A stretch of 37,040 nucleotides of DNA from JBJHBP01 sp050485645 (lineage in GTDB: Bacteria; Pseudomonadota; Gammaproteobacteria; Steroidobacterales; Rariloculaceae). Position 1 is the stretch's first letter, and each line of letters starts with the position of its first letter. This document shows positions 16,460 through 23,970 of this stretch, in pieces. Location: contig JBJHBT010000039.1 in the NCBI GenBank assembly GCA_050485645.1, forward strand, positions 1 to 37,040, read 5' to 3'. The notes under the pieces are model-generated. The model saw nothing but the letters and a program-made list of their open reading frames with translations, made no database searches and was not told where the DNA came from. The position numbers were made by a program, and so were the translations under genes.

Positions 16460-17722
16460 TCAGTCCGATGTTGTCACGCCCGAAGCATGCGGGGCAACCG
16501 CATCCACCGCGCGCAGCAGCCCGGCGAAGTCGGTGCCCGCCGGTCGCTGAAAAATGCGCAGCCCGAACTCGGGCAGGATCGCGATCACGTGGTCGAATAT
16601 GTCGGCCTGCACGCCCTCATAGACCACCCACTCGGTGCTGCGCGTGAAACAATAGATCTCCAGTGGCAGGCCCTCCGGGCCGGGCGCCAGCTGCCGCACC
16701 ATCTTTATCAGCTGATCGTGCACATGCGGGTGCTGCTGAAGATAGCTGAACACATAGGCGCGAAACGTTCCGATGTTGGTCAGTCGCCTGCGATTGATCT
16801 CGAGATCGGCCGAAGCATGCAGCGAGGCATGGTATTCATCCAGCTCGCGCTCCTTGCGTTCCACATACTCACGCAGCAGCACGAACTGTTTGAAATGCTC
16901 GGTTTCATCACGCGTGAGAAAGCGCACGGTGTTCTGGTCGATGTATACCGGACGCTTGATCCTGCGGCCGCCCGACTCGCGCATGCCACGCCAGTTCCTG
17001 AAAGACTGCTCGATCAGCTTGTAGGTCGGAATCGTCGTGATGGTGCGATCGAAGTTGCGCACCTTGACGGTGTGCAGCGCAACGTCGATGACATCGCCGT
17101 CGGCGCCGGCGGAAGGCATCTCGATCCAGTCCCCCACCCGAACCATATCCTGCGAGCTGAGCTGCACGCTCGCGACCAGACCGAGAATGGTGTCGCGAAA
17201 CACCAGCAGCAGAACCGCGGTCATTGCGCCGAAACCGCTGAGCAGCAGCAGTGGCGAACGCTCCAGCAGTGTCGCGATGATCAGGATCGTGGCGAGAATG
17301 TAGATGACGATCTGCAGCACCTGCACGATGCCCTTGATCGGGCGGTGACGTGAGAGCGGATACTGCTCGTAAACACGGTTTCCAGCGCGCAGCAGCGCCG
17401 CCAGCGTCATGCCTGCCATCAGGATGACGAACGCCATGGTCACGTTGCGCACCAACAGCACCACTTCCGGTGGAACGTCGGGCACAAAGTTGATGCCGGA
17501 GTAGATGACCACGGACGGTACGATCCGCGCGGCCCGCCCGAACACGCGCTGCTCGCTCAATGCACCGTGCCAGTTGCGCGTCAGACGGGCCGTGACGGCC
17601 CTGACCACACGAACGAGACCGAGTCTGGAAAAAAGGTCCGCCAGAACAGCCGCGATCAGCAGCAGCAGCAGACCGACCGTGGCCGGCAGATACGGGTGAA
17701 CACTCTCAAGTACGTCGAACAT
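16460..17722 (-). CDS. Mechanosensitive ion channel, YbdG/MscM-like
   Basis: About 420 residues from the ATG at 17722. Five or so hydrophobic segments lead to an MscS-type pore helix region (GAMTAVLLLVFRDTILGLVASVQLSSQDMVRVGDWI) and the cytoplasmic beta domain (VKVRNFDRTITTIPTYKLIEQSFRNW). The long C-terminal region with SADLEINRRRLTNIGTFRAY and CFTRSTEWVVYE is characteristic of YbdG rather than MscS, and the length is close to the 415 residues of E. coli YbdG. The family opens under membrane tension to relieve osmotic downshock. A GTG 12 codons upstream (17758) is an alternative start. It is divergent from mltF. Confidence 0.9.
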   Translation of the reverse strand: MFDVLESVHPYLPATVGLLLLLIAAVLADLFSRLGLVRVVRAVTARLTRNWHGALSEQRVFGRAARIVPSVVIYSGINFVPDVPPEVVLLVRNVTMAFVILMAGMTLAALLRAGNRVYEQYPLSRHRPIKGIVQVLQIVIYILATILIIATLLERSPLLLLSGFGAMTAVLLLVFRDTILGLVASVQLSSQDMVRVGDWIEMPSAGADGDVIDVALHTVKVRNFDRTITTIPTYKLIEQSFRNWRGMRESGGRRIKRPVYIDQNTVRFLTRDETEHFKQFVLLREYVERKERELDEYHASLHASADLEINRRRLTNIGTFRAYVFSYLQQHPHVHDQLIKMVRQLAPGPEGLPLEIYCFTRSTEWVVYEGVQADIFDHVIAILPEFGLRIFQRPAGTDFAGLLRAVDAVAPHASGVTTSD

Positions 17723-17852
17723 TTGCGCGGATTTCTTGTCAATGAAAGGCAATGGCACATGGACTCTGCTGCGCGCAGGGCTGTGCTGGGCTTGAATTTT
17801 CGCGAAGTTGTCAACAATCCCGACACAACGGCTGACTTCGCGAGCGATGCAC

Positions 17853-17858
17853 TATAAT
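17853..17858 (+). promoter_or_regulatory. -10 element of the mltF promoter
   Basis: A perfect TATAAT lies 33 bases before the chosen mltF start. The best -35 is CTGACT at 17832-17837 with a short 15-bp spacer. Transcription from about 17865 would exclude the upstream in-frame starts at 17808 and 17847, supporting the TTG at 17892. Confidence 0.5.
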
Positions 17859-17891
17859 GCGCACCCACTGCAACCTGAAGGTTTTCACAGT

Positions 17892-19301
17892 TTGCGATCT
17901 CTCGCCACAATCCTGCTGAGTTCGTTGCTTGCAACGTGCGCGACTCCTCCCTCCCTGTACGAGCAGATCCTGCGAACGGGCGAGCTGCGCGTGGTCACGC
18001 GCAATTCGCCAACCACGTTCTACTACGGCGCCGACGAACCGCGTGGCATCGAGTACGAGCTTGTGCGCGGCTTCGCCGATCATCTCGGCGTGAAGCTTAC
18101 GATCCAGGTAGCCGACCAGCTGCACCAGGTATTGCCGGACGTCATTGCCGGCAATGCACACATTGCCGCTGCAGGTCTCGCCATCACCGACGATCGACTG
18201 TCGATCGTGGACTTCAGTCCCGGGTACGAAACCACGGAGCACCAGGTGCTCTACCGGCGTGGCACGCGGCGACCACGTGAACTGTCCGACCTGCTTGGCG
18301 GCCGTCTCGAAGTGGCCGCGGGCTCGGCCTATGTTGCCGAGCTCGAGCGCATGCGCGAGGCGGAGCCGCTGCTCACGTGGGTGGAGAACCCGAGCGCCAG
18401 CGTTGAGGAACTGATCCACCGCGTCACTTCCGGCGAGGTCGACTACACCGTCATCGATTCCAACGCGTTCGCGATTCTGCGCCAGTTTCATCCCGAAGCC
18501 GGTATCGCCTTCGGGCTGGGCAACGTCAACCAGCTCGCCTGGGCCATTCCCAGGCATGAAATCGAATTGCGGGAACGCGTGGCCGCCTATTTCGCTGAAA
18601 TCAGGTCGAGCGGGCAGCTTGCCAGGGTGCTGGACGGCTACTACATGGCCTTCGCGGCGGACGATTTCGATTACGTGGGTTCGCGCGCATTCATACAGCA
18701 TTTCCGCTCACGACTGCCCGAGTATCGCGATTACTTCCTGGAGGCGCAGCACGACACCGGCATCGACTGGCGCCTGCTGGCGGCGATGGCCTATCAGGAG
18801 TCGCACTGGGATCTGCACGCGGTGTCGCCCACCGGTGTCCGCGGCATCATGATGCTGACGCAGCGTACCGCGCAGATGATGGACGTCGGCGATCGACGGG
18901 ATCCCTATCAGAGCATCATTGGCGGCGCTCGCTACTTCAAGCGCATGCTGGAGACCATACCGGCCCGTATTCCGGATCCGGACAAACTGTGGCTGGCCGT
19001 GGCGGCCTACAACGTCGGCTACGGACATCTGGAAGATGCGCGCATCATCACGCAGATCCACGGCGCCGATCCCGATCAGTGGGAGCACGTGCGGGAGCAT
19101 CTGCCGCTGCTCAGCGACGAGAACTGGTACACGCGTGTTTCACGCGGCTACGCCCGCGGTTCGGAACCGGTGCACTACGTGGATAACGTGCGCCGTTACT
19201 ACGAGCTGCTGCAGTGGCTGACGTCGAACGATTTCCTGCTCGCTGCCGAAGCGCCGGGGGGCCAGACTGCGCTCAGCTCGCGCCCGGACGCCGCACGTTA
19301 G
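17892..19301 (+). CDS. mltF: Membrane-bound lytic murein transglycosylase F
   Basis: A 469-residue lipoprotein joining two domains. A solute-binding type 3 domain (about 25-260; LRVVTRNSPTTFYYGADEPRGIEYEL) senses peptidoglycan muropeptides in known MltF proteins. A C-terminal SLT catalytic domain follows, with Glu303 in MAYQESHWD, then SPTGVRGIMMLTQRTA and AAYNVGYGHLEDAR. The proposed TTG start has GAAGG 10 bases upstream and directly yields a lipoprotein signal (ATILLSSLLATC, C16). The family anchors to the inner face of the outer membrane and cleaves glycan strands. The last 29 bases overlap the convergent tadA gene. Confidence 0.94.
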   Translation: MRSLATILLSSLLATCATPPSLYEQILRTGELRVVTRNSPTTFYYGADEPRGIEYELVRGFADHLGVKLTIQVADQLHQVLPDVIAGNAHIAAAGLAITDDRLSIVDFSPGYETTEHQVLYRRGTRRPRELSDLLGGRLEVAAGSAYVAELERMREAEPLLTWVENPSASVEELIHRVTSGEVDYTVIDSNAFAILRQFHPEAGIAFGLGNVNQLAWAIPRHEIELRERVAAYFAEIRSSGQLARVLDGYYMAFAADDFDYVGSRAFIQHFRSRLPEYRDYFLEAQHDTGIDWRLLAAMAYQESHWDLHAVSPTGVRGIMMLTQRTAQMMDVGDRRDPYQSIIGGARYFKRMLETIPARIPDPDKLWLAVAAYNVGYGHLEDARIITQIHGADPDQWEHVREHLPLLSDENWYTRVSRGYARGSEPVHYVDNVRRYYELLQWLTSNDFLLAAEAPGGQTALSSRPDAAR

Positions 19302-19815
19302 GCAGGACTGACGGCTCCCGGAACCCGGCTTCCCCGCTCACCTGCACGGATTGCCGCCGGCGTGCCGCGAAAAACGTCTTCAGAAGCGCCGAACTCTCGG
19401 CGGCCAGCAGACCGGAACACACCTCAAGGCGATGATTGAGCGCGGCACTGCGCACGATATCGAACACCGACCCGCAGGCGCCGGTACGGGGGTCGGCCGT
19501 CGCGAACACGACCCTCGCCACCCTCGCATGCACCAGCGCACCCGCGCACATGGGACACGGCTCCAGCGTCGCATACAGCGTCGTACCGGTGAGCCGGTAG
19601 TTGCCGATGCGCCGGCCGGCGTCACGCAGGACGAGGATCTCGGCATGACCGGCCGGATCGTTCAGCGCGACGGAGCGATTGCCGGATTCCGCCAGCAGCG
19701 TGCCGTGTTCGTCCACAAGCACCGCACCGACCGGCACCTCACCAGCCGCTGCAGCCGACCCGGCGCATGTCAGCGCGCGACCCATGAAGCGCAGGTCTGC
19801 AGCCGTGAACGTCAT
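19273..19815 (-). CDS. tadA: tRNA adenosine(34) deaminase
   Basis: A 180-residue zinc deaminase that converts the wobble adenosine of tRNA-Arg(ACG) to inosine. It has the catalytic HAE (57-59), with Glu59 as proton shuttle, and the zinc-binding PCPMC (C87, C90), plus GEVPVGAVLV and FDIVRSAALNHRLEV. The C-terminal tail is about 15 residues longer than usual, rich in Arg and Pro, and reaches into the 3' end of mltF. An in-frame TTG at 19833 is an alternative start; the ATG at 19815 better fits family length. Confidence 0.93.
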   Translation of the reverse strand: MTFTAADLRFMGRALTCAGSAAAAGEVPVGAVLVDEHGTLLAESGNRSVALNDPAGHAEILVLRDAGRRIGNYRLTGTTLYATLEPCPMCAGALVHARVARVVFATADPRTGACGSVFDIVRSAALNHRLEVCSGLLAAESSALLKTFFAARRRQSVQVSGEAGFREPSVLPNVRRPGAS

Positions 19816-19864
19816 GTCCGCCGTGTTCTCCAATCTGAATCAATGCCGATGGCGTCGCCTGACC

Positions 19865-21703
19865 CTACGATAGCAAGTCCGGATTGCGGACCGCACCTTT
19901 GTCAGCGCTGGTGACCAGGGTGGCATAGGCTCGCAGTGATGCACTGACCCTGCGCGGGCGGGGCTGTGCCGGCCTGAAGCCGTGAGCCTGCCTGTGATCG
20001 CGTCGACGCGCCAGCTCCTGGTCACCCACATCCAGATGAATCGTACGCGCGACGATATCGATCCGGATGACATCACCGTTCTCAACCAGACCGATATTGC
20101 CACCCTCGGCGGCTTCGGGCGATACGTGACCGATCGACAGCCCCGCGGTGCCACCCGAGAAACGTCCGTCGGTGATCAATGCGCAGTGCGTGTCCAGGCC
20201 TCTCGATTTCAGATAGCTGGTCGGATAGAGCATCTCCTGCATGCCTGGCCCGCCACGCGGTCCTTCATAGCGAACAATCACAACGTCTCCGGCCTTGACG
20301 ATACCGCCGAGAACCGCTTCAACCGCCGCATCCTGACTTTCGACCACCACGGCCGGGCCGCTGAAACGCAGCATGCCCTCGTCGACACCGGCCGTCTTGA
20401 CGATGCAGCCACGTTCGGCGAGGTTGCCGTAGAGCACCGCCAGACCACCGTCCTGCCTGTACGCCGATTCACGGTTGCGAATGCATCCGGCACCGCGATC
20501 AGTGTCCAGCTCCGCGTACCGACAGTTCTGGGAAAACGCGACCCGGCTGTGGACGCCGGCCGGTGCGGCTCGAAAGAACTTTCGCACTTCTTCATTCCCG
20601 GTGCGCATCACATCCCAGGCCGCAAGGGCATCGGCCAGCGACGCGGCATGAACCGTTGGCACTGACACATCCACCAGGCCGGCACGATCCAGTTCGCCGA
20701 GGATGGCCATGACGCCGCCGGCGCGATGCACGTCCTCCATGTGATAGCGGCTCGACGGCGCCACCTTGCACAGGACGGGGACGCTGCGCGACAGACGGTC
20801 GACATCGTGCATGTGGAAATCGACTCCGCCCTCCTGCGCAGCCGCCAGAAGATGCAGGACGGTATTCGTCGAACCACCCATCGCGATGTCCAGCGTCATC
20901 GCGTTTTCGAATGCCGCCCTGCTTGCAATGCCACGTGGCAATGCGTGCCCATCGTTGTGACGATAATAGCGCGTCACCAGCTCGACGATCACTCGCCCGG
21001 CCCTCCGGAACAACTGTTCCCGGTCCGCATGCGTGGCGACCAGTGAGCCGTTACCCGGCAGCGCCAGACCCAGCGCTTCGTTCAGGCAGTTCATGGAATT
21101 GGCCGTGAACATGCCCGAACACGAGCCGCAGGTGGGACAGGCCGATCGTTCGATGGCCTGAACATCGGCATCGGCCACGCGCTCATCCGCGGCGGCCACC
21201 ACCGCGTCGACAAGGTCGAGCGAAACATCCCTGCCGGCAATCCGGGTTTTGCCCGCCTCCATCGGACCGCCAGAGACGAAGATCGTCGGAATGTTGAGGC
21301 GCATGGCCGCCATCATCATGCCCGGCGTGATCTTGTCGCAGTTGGAGATGCACACCAGCGCGTCCACGGCATGCGCATTGCACATGTACTCGACACTGTC
21401 GGCAATGATGTCACGCGACGGCAGGCTGTAGAGCATGCCATCGTGCCCCATGGCGATACCGTCATCCACCGCGATGGTGTTGAACTCCTTGCCAACGCCG
21501 CCGGCACTGGCGATCTCATCGATCACCAGCTGACCCATGTCCTTCAGGTGCACATGTCCCGGCACGAACTGGGCGAAGGAATTGGCGACGGCGATGATGG
21601 GCTTGTCGAAATCACCGTCCCGCATGCCGGTGGCGCGCCACAGTGCGCGGGCACCGGCCATGTTGCGGCCGAAGGTGCTGGTACGGGAGCGGTAAACAGG
21701 CAT
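19865..21703 (-). CDS. ilvD: Dihydroxy-acid dehydratase
   Basis: A 612-residue enzyme of valine, isoleucine, leucine and pantothenate synthesis. It dehydrates 2,3-dihydroxy-isovalerate and -methylvalerate to the 2-keto acids. Fe-S and Mg sites match the family: D81 (AVDDGIAMGH), C122 and K124 (CISNCDKITPGM) and C195 (CPTCGSCSGMF). The C terminus with DGRFSGGTAGLSIGHVSPEA and TSADKGAVR is complete. The frame stays open 28 codons upstream, but the ATG at 21703 matches the conserved MP.YRS start. It is divergent from a LysR regulator 109 bp away. Confidence 0.97.
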   Translation of the reverse strand: MPVYRSRTSTFGRNMAGARALWRATGMRDGDFDKPIIAVANSFAQFVPGHVHLKDMGQLVIDEIASAGGVGKEFNTIAVDDGIAMGHDGMLYSLPSRDIIADSVEYMCNAHAVDALVCISNCDKITPGMMMAAMRLNIPTIFVSGGPMEAGKTRIAGRDVSLDLVDAVVAAADERVADADVQAIERSACPTCGSCSGMFTANSMNCLNEALGLALPGNGSLVATHADREQLFRRAGRVIVELVTRYYRHNDGHALPRGIASRAAFENAMTLDIAMGGSTNTVLHLLAAAQEGGVDFHMHDVDRLSRSVPVLCKVAPSSRYHMEDVHRAGGVMAILGELDRAGLVDVSVPTVHAASLADALAAWDVMRTGNEEVRKFFRAAPAGVHSRVAFSQNCRYAELDTDRGAGCIRNRESAYRQDGGLAVLYGNLAERGCIVKTAGVDEGMLRFSGPAVVVESQDAAVEAVLGGIVKAGDVVIVRYEGPRGGPGMQEMLYPTSYLKSRGLDTHCALITDGRFSGGTAGLSIGHVSPEAAEGGNIGLVENGDVIRIDIVARTIHLDVGDQELARRRDHRQAHGFRPAQPRPRRVSASLRAYATLVTSADKGAVRNPDLLS

Positions 21704-21812
21704 GGGAGAACCTCGCGCAGCGGCTGATGACCGGAATTCGGCGGGATTCTGGCTTGCGCCTTCCATATCGTCCAATACAATATTCATCGACTTGCTATAG
21801 GAAATTCGAATA
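21704..21812. promoter_or_regulatory. Divergent ilvD-lysR intergenic region
   Basis: The 109-bp region is notably AT-rich at its lysR side. It contains the palindrome ATTCGAAT (21804-21811), a TATTC...GAATA pair (21781-21785, 21808-21812), a TATAGG hexamer (21796-21801) and AGGA (21799-21802) as a likely Shine-Dalgarno for the lysR GTG. LysR proteins commonly bind T-N11-A sites between divergent genes and repress themselves; the exact operator is not resolved. Confidence 0.35.
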
Positions 21813-22709
21813 GTGGAACTGCGCCAGCTGCGCTACTTCATTGCCGTCGCGGAGGCGGGAAACTTTTCCCGTGCCGCCGAGCGCCTGCACATTTCACAGC
21901 CACCGCTGTCAACGCAGGTCAGGAGTCTGGAAGACGAACTCGGTGTAAGGCTCTTCGACCGTGGCAATCGCGGCGTGTCGCTCACGGCAGCCGGCTCGGT
22001 CTTTCTGGACGAGACGCGCGCGGCGCTCGCACGACTGGAGCACGCGAAAAACATGGCGCTGCGCGCCGATCGCGGTGACATCGGCATGCTCGCGATCGGA
22101 TTCGTCTCACTCGCCGACTATGGCATCCTGCCACCGGCGCTGAAGAACTTTCGCTCAAACTTCCCGTTGGTCGAAGTGCAGCTGCACGAACTCACGACCG
22201 ACGCGCAGGTTCGAGAGCTCCGCGCCGCAAGGCTTGATCTTGGCATCGGCCTCGCGCCGGTGGATGAACCGGACATCAGTTTCGAACGGGTGCTGCGCGA
22301 AGAACTGCTGCTCGCCGCACCGGCCGGGCATCCGCTTGCCAAGGGTACGGCCGCGATCAATCTGCGCACACTGGCGCAGGAGCACTTCATCGTTCCACCC
22401 CGCGATATCGCACCCGGGCTCTACGATCTCATCATCAGCCATTGCCGCGCCGCGGGATTCGCTCCACGAATTACGCAGCACGCGAGGCAGATGCAGACTG
22501 TGATCAGCCTCGTTGCCAGCGGCATGGGATTCGCACTGGTGCCCGCCTCGGTTCGCAGCCTCAAACGATCCGGCGTGCGATACCGGTCACTGCGCGGCAA
22601 AGCCGGCCCGGTTGAGCTCGGGATACTGAGACTGCAGCAAGTACGCAACCCGCTGCGCGAGCAGTTCGTCGCGGCGCTGCGAAGTGTGCCTCAGGACGTC
22701 AACCGCTGA
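21813..22709 (+). CDS. LysR-family transcriptional regulator
   Basis: A 298-residue regulator. The helix-turn-helix is at about residues 3-60 (LRQLRYFIAVAEAGNFSRAA, HISQPPLSTQVRSLE, GVRLFDRG). The effector domain begins near residue 90 (IGFVSLADYGILPPAL) and resembles the BenM/CatM/AlsR branch. The start is GTG with AGGA 10 bases upstream. The divergent ilvD is the best candidate target, though this is context only. The last 146 bp of the gene, from 22564, is duplicated at 27688 at the far side of the 4.9-kb cassette, so the gene is probably the integration target. Confidence 0.93.
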   Translation: MELRQLRYFIAVAEAGNFSRAAERLHISQPPLSTQVRSLEDELGVRLFDRGNRGVSLTAAGSVFLDETRAALARLEHAKNMALRADRGDIGMLAIGFVSLADYGILPPALKNFRSNFPLVEVQLHELTTDAQVRELRAARLDLGIGLAPVDEPDISFERVLREELLLAAPAGHPLAKGTAAINLRTLAQEHFIVPPRDIAPGLYDLIISHCRAAGFAPRITQHARQMQTVISLVASGMGFALVPASVRSLKRSGVRYRSLRGKAGPVELGILRLQQVRNPLREQFVAALRSVPQDVNR

Positions 22710-22741
22710 GTGTGCGCCTTTCACATGCCGTACCGCACCAC
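22564..22741 (+). repeat. 178-bp direct repeat, left copy
   Basis: This copy covers the 3' end of lysR (22564-22709), the short spacer, and 21 bases (22721-22741) identical to the last codons and stop of the convergent glutaredoxin-MauE gene. It matches 27688-27865 with 4 mismatches (two in GGTCACTG versus GGTCTTTG, one in GTGTGCC versus GTGTGGC, one in TGTGCGC versus TGTGTGC) and no indels. Confidence 0.95.
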
Positions 22742-22902
22742 TCAAGGCCCGGACTTTCGCCCGGCATCACTCATTGGAGAAATTTCGACGAAGGGCATAA
22801 GAGCGATACTTGACGACTGGCCAAGGCGCGCACGTCTTTGTTGGGTGTCTTGTGTTCATTCACGGAAGTACACTACGAGATAGTGGTTCGCGGCTTCTCC
22901 AT

Positions 22903-23919
22903 TCAAGCCGTTGCGTGAATCTCCGGTATCAGGTTGCGCTGCAGCAGTACGTGACGATCGACGCCTCGCAACAGTTCTCGCATGAGTGTGACGACTTTGG
23001 GCTGCTCGAAGTAAGCCGAATGAATATTGTTGGCATTCGCAGCGATCAGCGAACTGCAGTCCACGTCCCATACGTTGTCCGGAATGGGTTTCGTCTGGTC
23101 AAGACCGCTGCGGCCGAGTCGACGCTTGCCGAAGTGCTTCATGCCGGCAGAAACTCCAAGGATCGGATCTCGGCCAGTGAACAGTGAAGTCACCCGATAG
23201 GTAAGGTTGGCGATTGCGTCGCCATCGCTGCCATCTATCGATTCTCCGGCACTGAACAGGTCATTGTCGACGTCTGCACCAACCATGACGAGCTGATTGA
23301 TCAGGCTGACGAGTAGTGGCTGGTTGTTGCGAGTCCAGCAGTGTTGCATCGCATGCTGGAGCACATAGTTCCCCATGCTGTGCGCAATGATCGAGGTCTT
23401 GGCGCGGCAGCGCCGCTCTTCGTTCGTCTCTAGTTGCTTCTTGACGAGGTGATCGTAGAGCGCGTTCAGCACCTCGGCGAGCTGATCGCCTGAGCGACGC
23501 GCATCCTTTCGGTCTGGCAAATAGCCGGACACGAGTCCGTTTGATGGCCAAGTAAACAGTACGCAGATTCCCAAGCCTTCGCTCGGCTTGAAAATATCCT
23601 TGCAGACTTGCGCGTAGCGTCTCGCGGCGTCGGCCCAGTCGACGTTGTATCCGTGTACGAATAGCGTTACGTGCTTTTGCTTCTCGTGGTGGGCTGGATC
23701 CAGAATCAGAGGGAACTCGTCAGCCTGCTCCCTGAGGGCTTTGTGAAATTCGCGTTCGCTGGATTTCTCCCATGACTCGAGTTTGTGCAGCGCACCACCA
23801 TTGGATACCCAATAGGACAAGTCTGCCATGCGCCCGCCAAGTACGTCCCTGCCCCGCTGACGCAGCCGTACGCGTCTGGTTTCGTTGCGATTGCTGATCA
23901 TCCAGTATTTGTAATTCAT
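22903..23919 (-). CDS. Alpha/beta serine hydrolase (DUF900-like), cassette gene
   Basis: A 338-residue alpha/beta hydrolase related to the DUF900/COG4782 group. The fold marks are VTLFVHGYNVDWADAARRYA (oxyanion-side HGYN, 89-92), VLFTWPSNG, the nucleophile elbow IIAHSMGNYVLQHAM (Ser181), the acid candidates D216 and D251, and His300 (NNIHSAYF). The substrate is unknown; this group includes lipase/esterase-like enzymes. No signal peptide is present, so it should act in the cytoplasm or at the inner face of the membrane. It begins 51 bp after the KAP NTPase stop codon and is probably the second gene of that operon. Pairing of a hydrolase with a membrane KAP ATPase suggests a triggered effector (inference). 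Confidence 0.85.
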   Translation of the reverse strand: MNYKYWMISNRNETRRVRLRQRGRDVLGGRMADLSYWVSNGGALHKLESWEKSSEREFHKALREQADEFPLILDPAHHEKQKHVTLFVHGYNVDWADAARRYAQVCKDIFKPSEGLGICVLFTWPSNGLVSGYLPDRKDARRSGDQLAEVLNALYDHLVKKQLETNEERRCRAKTSIIAHSMGNYVLQHAMQHCWTRNNQPLLVSLINQLVMVGADVDNDLFSAGESIDGSDGDAIANLTYRVTSLFTGRDPILGVSAGMKHFGKRRLGRSGLDQTKPIPDNVWDVDCSSLIAANANNIHSAYFEQPKVVTLMRELLRGVDRHVLLQRNLIPEIHATA

Positions 23920-23970
23920 GGTATTTCGCTTCTTGTATGAGGGTTTTTCTTACTGTTGTTGCTGGTTGTG

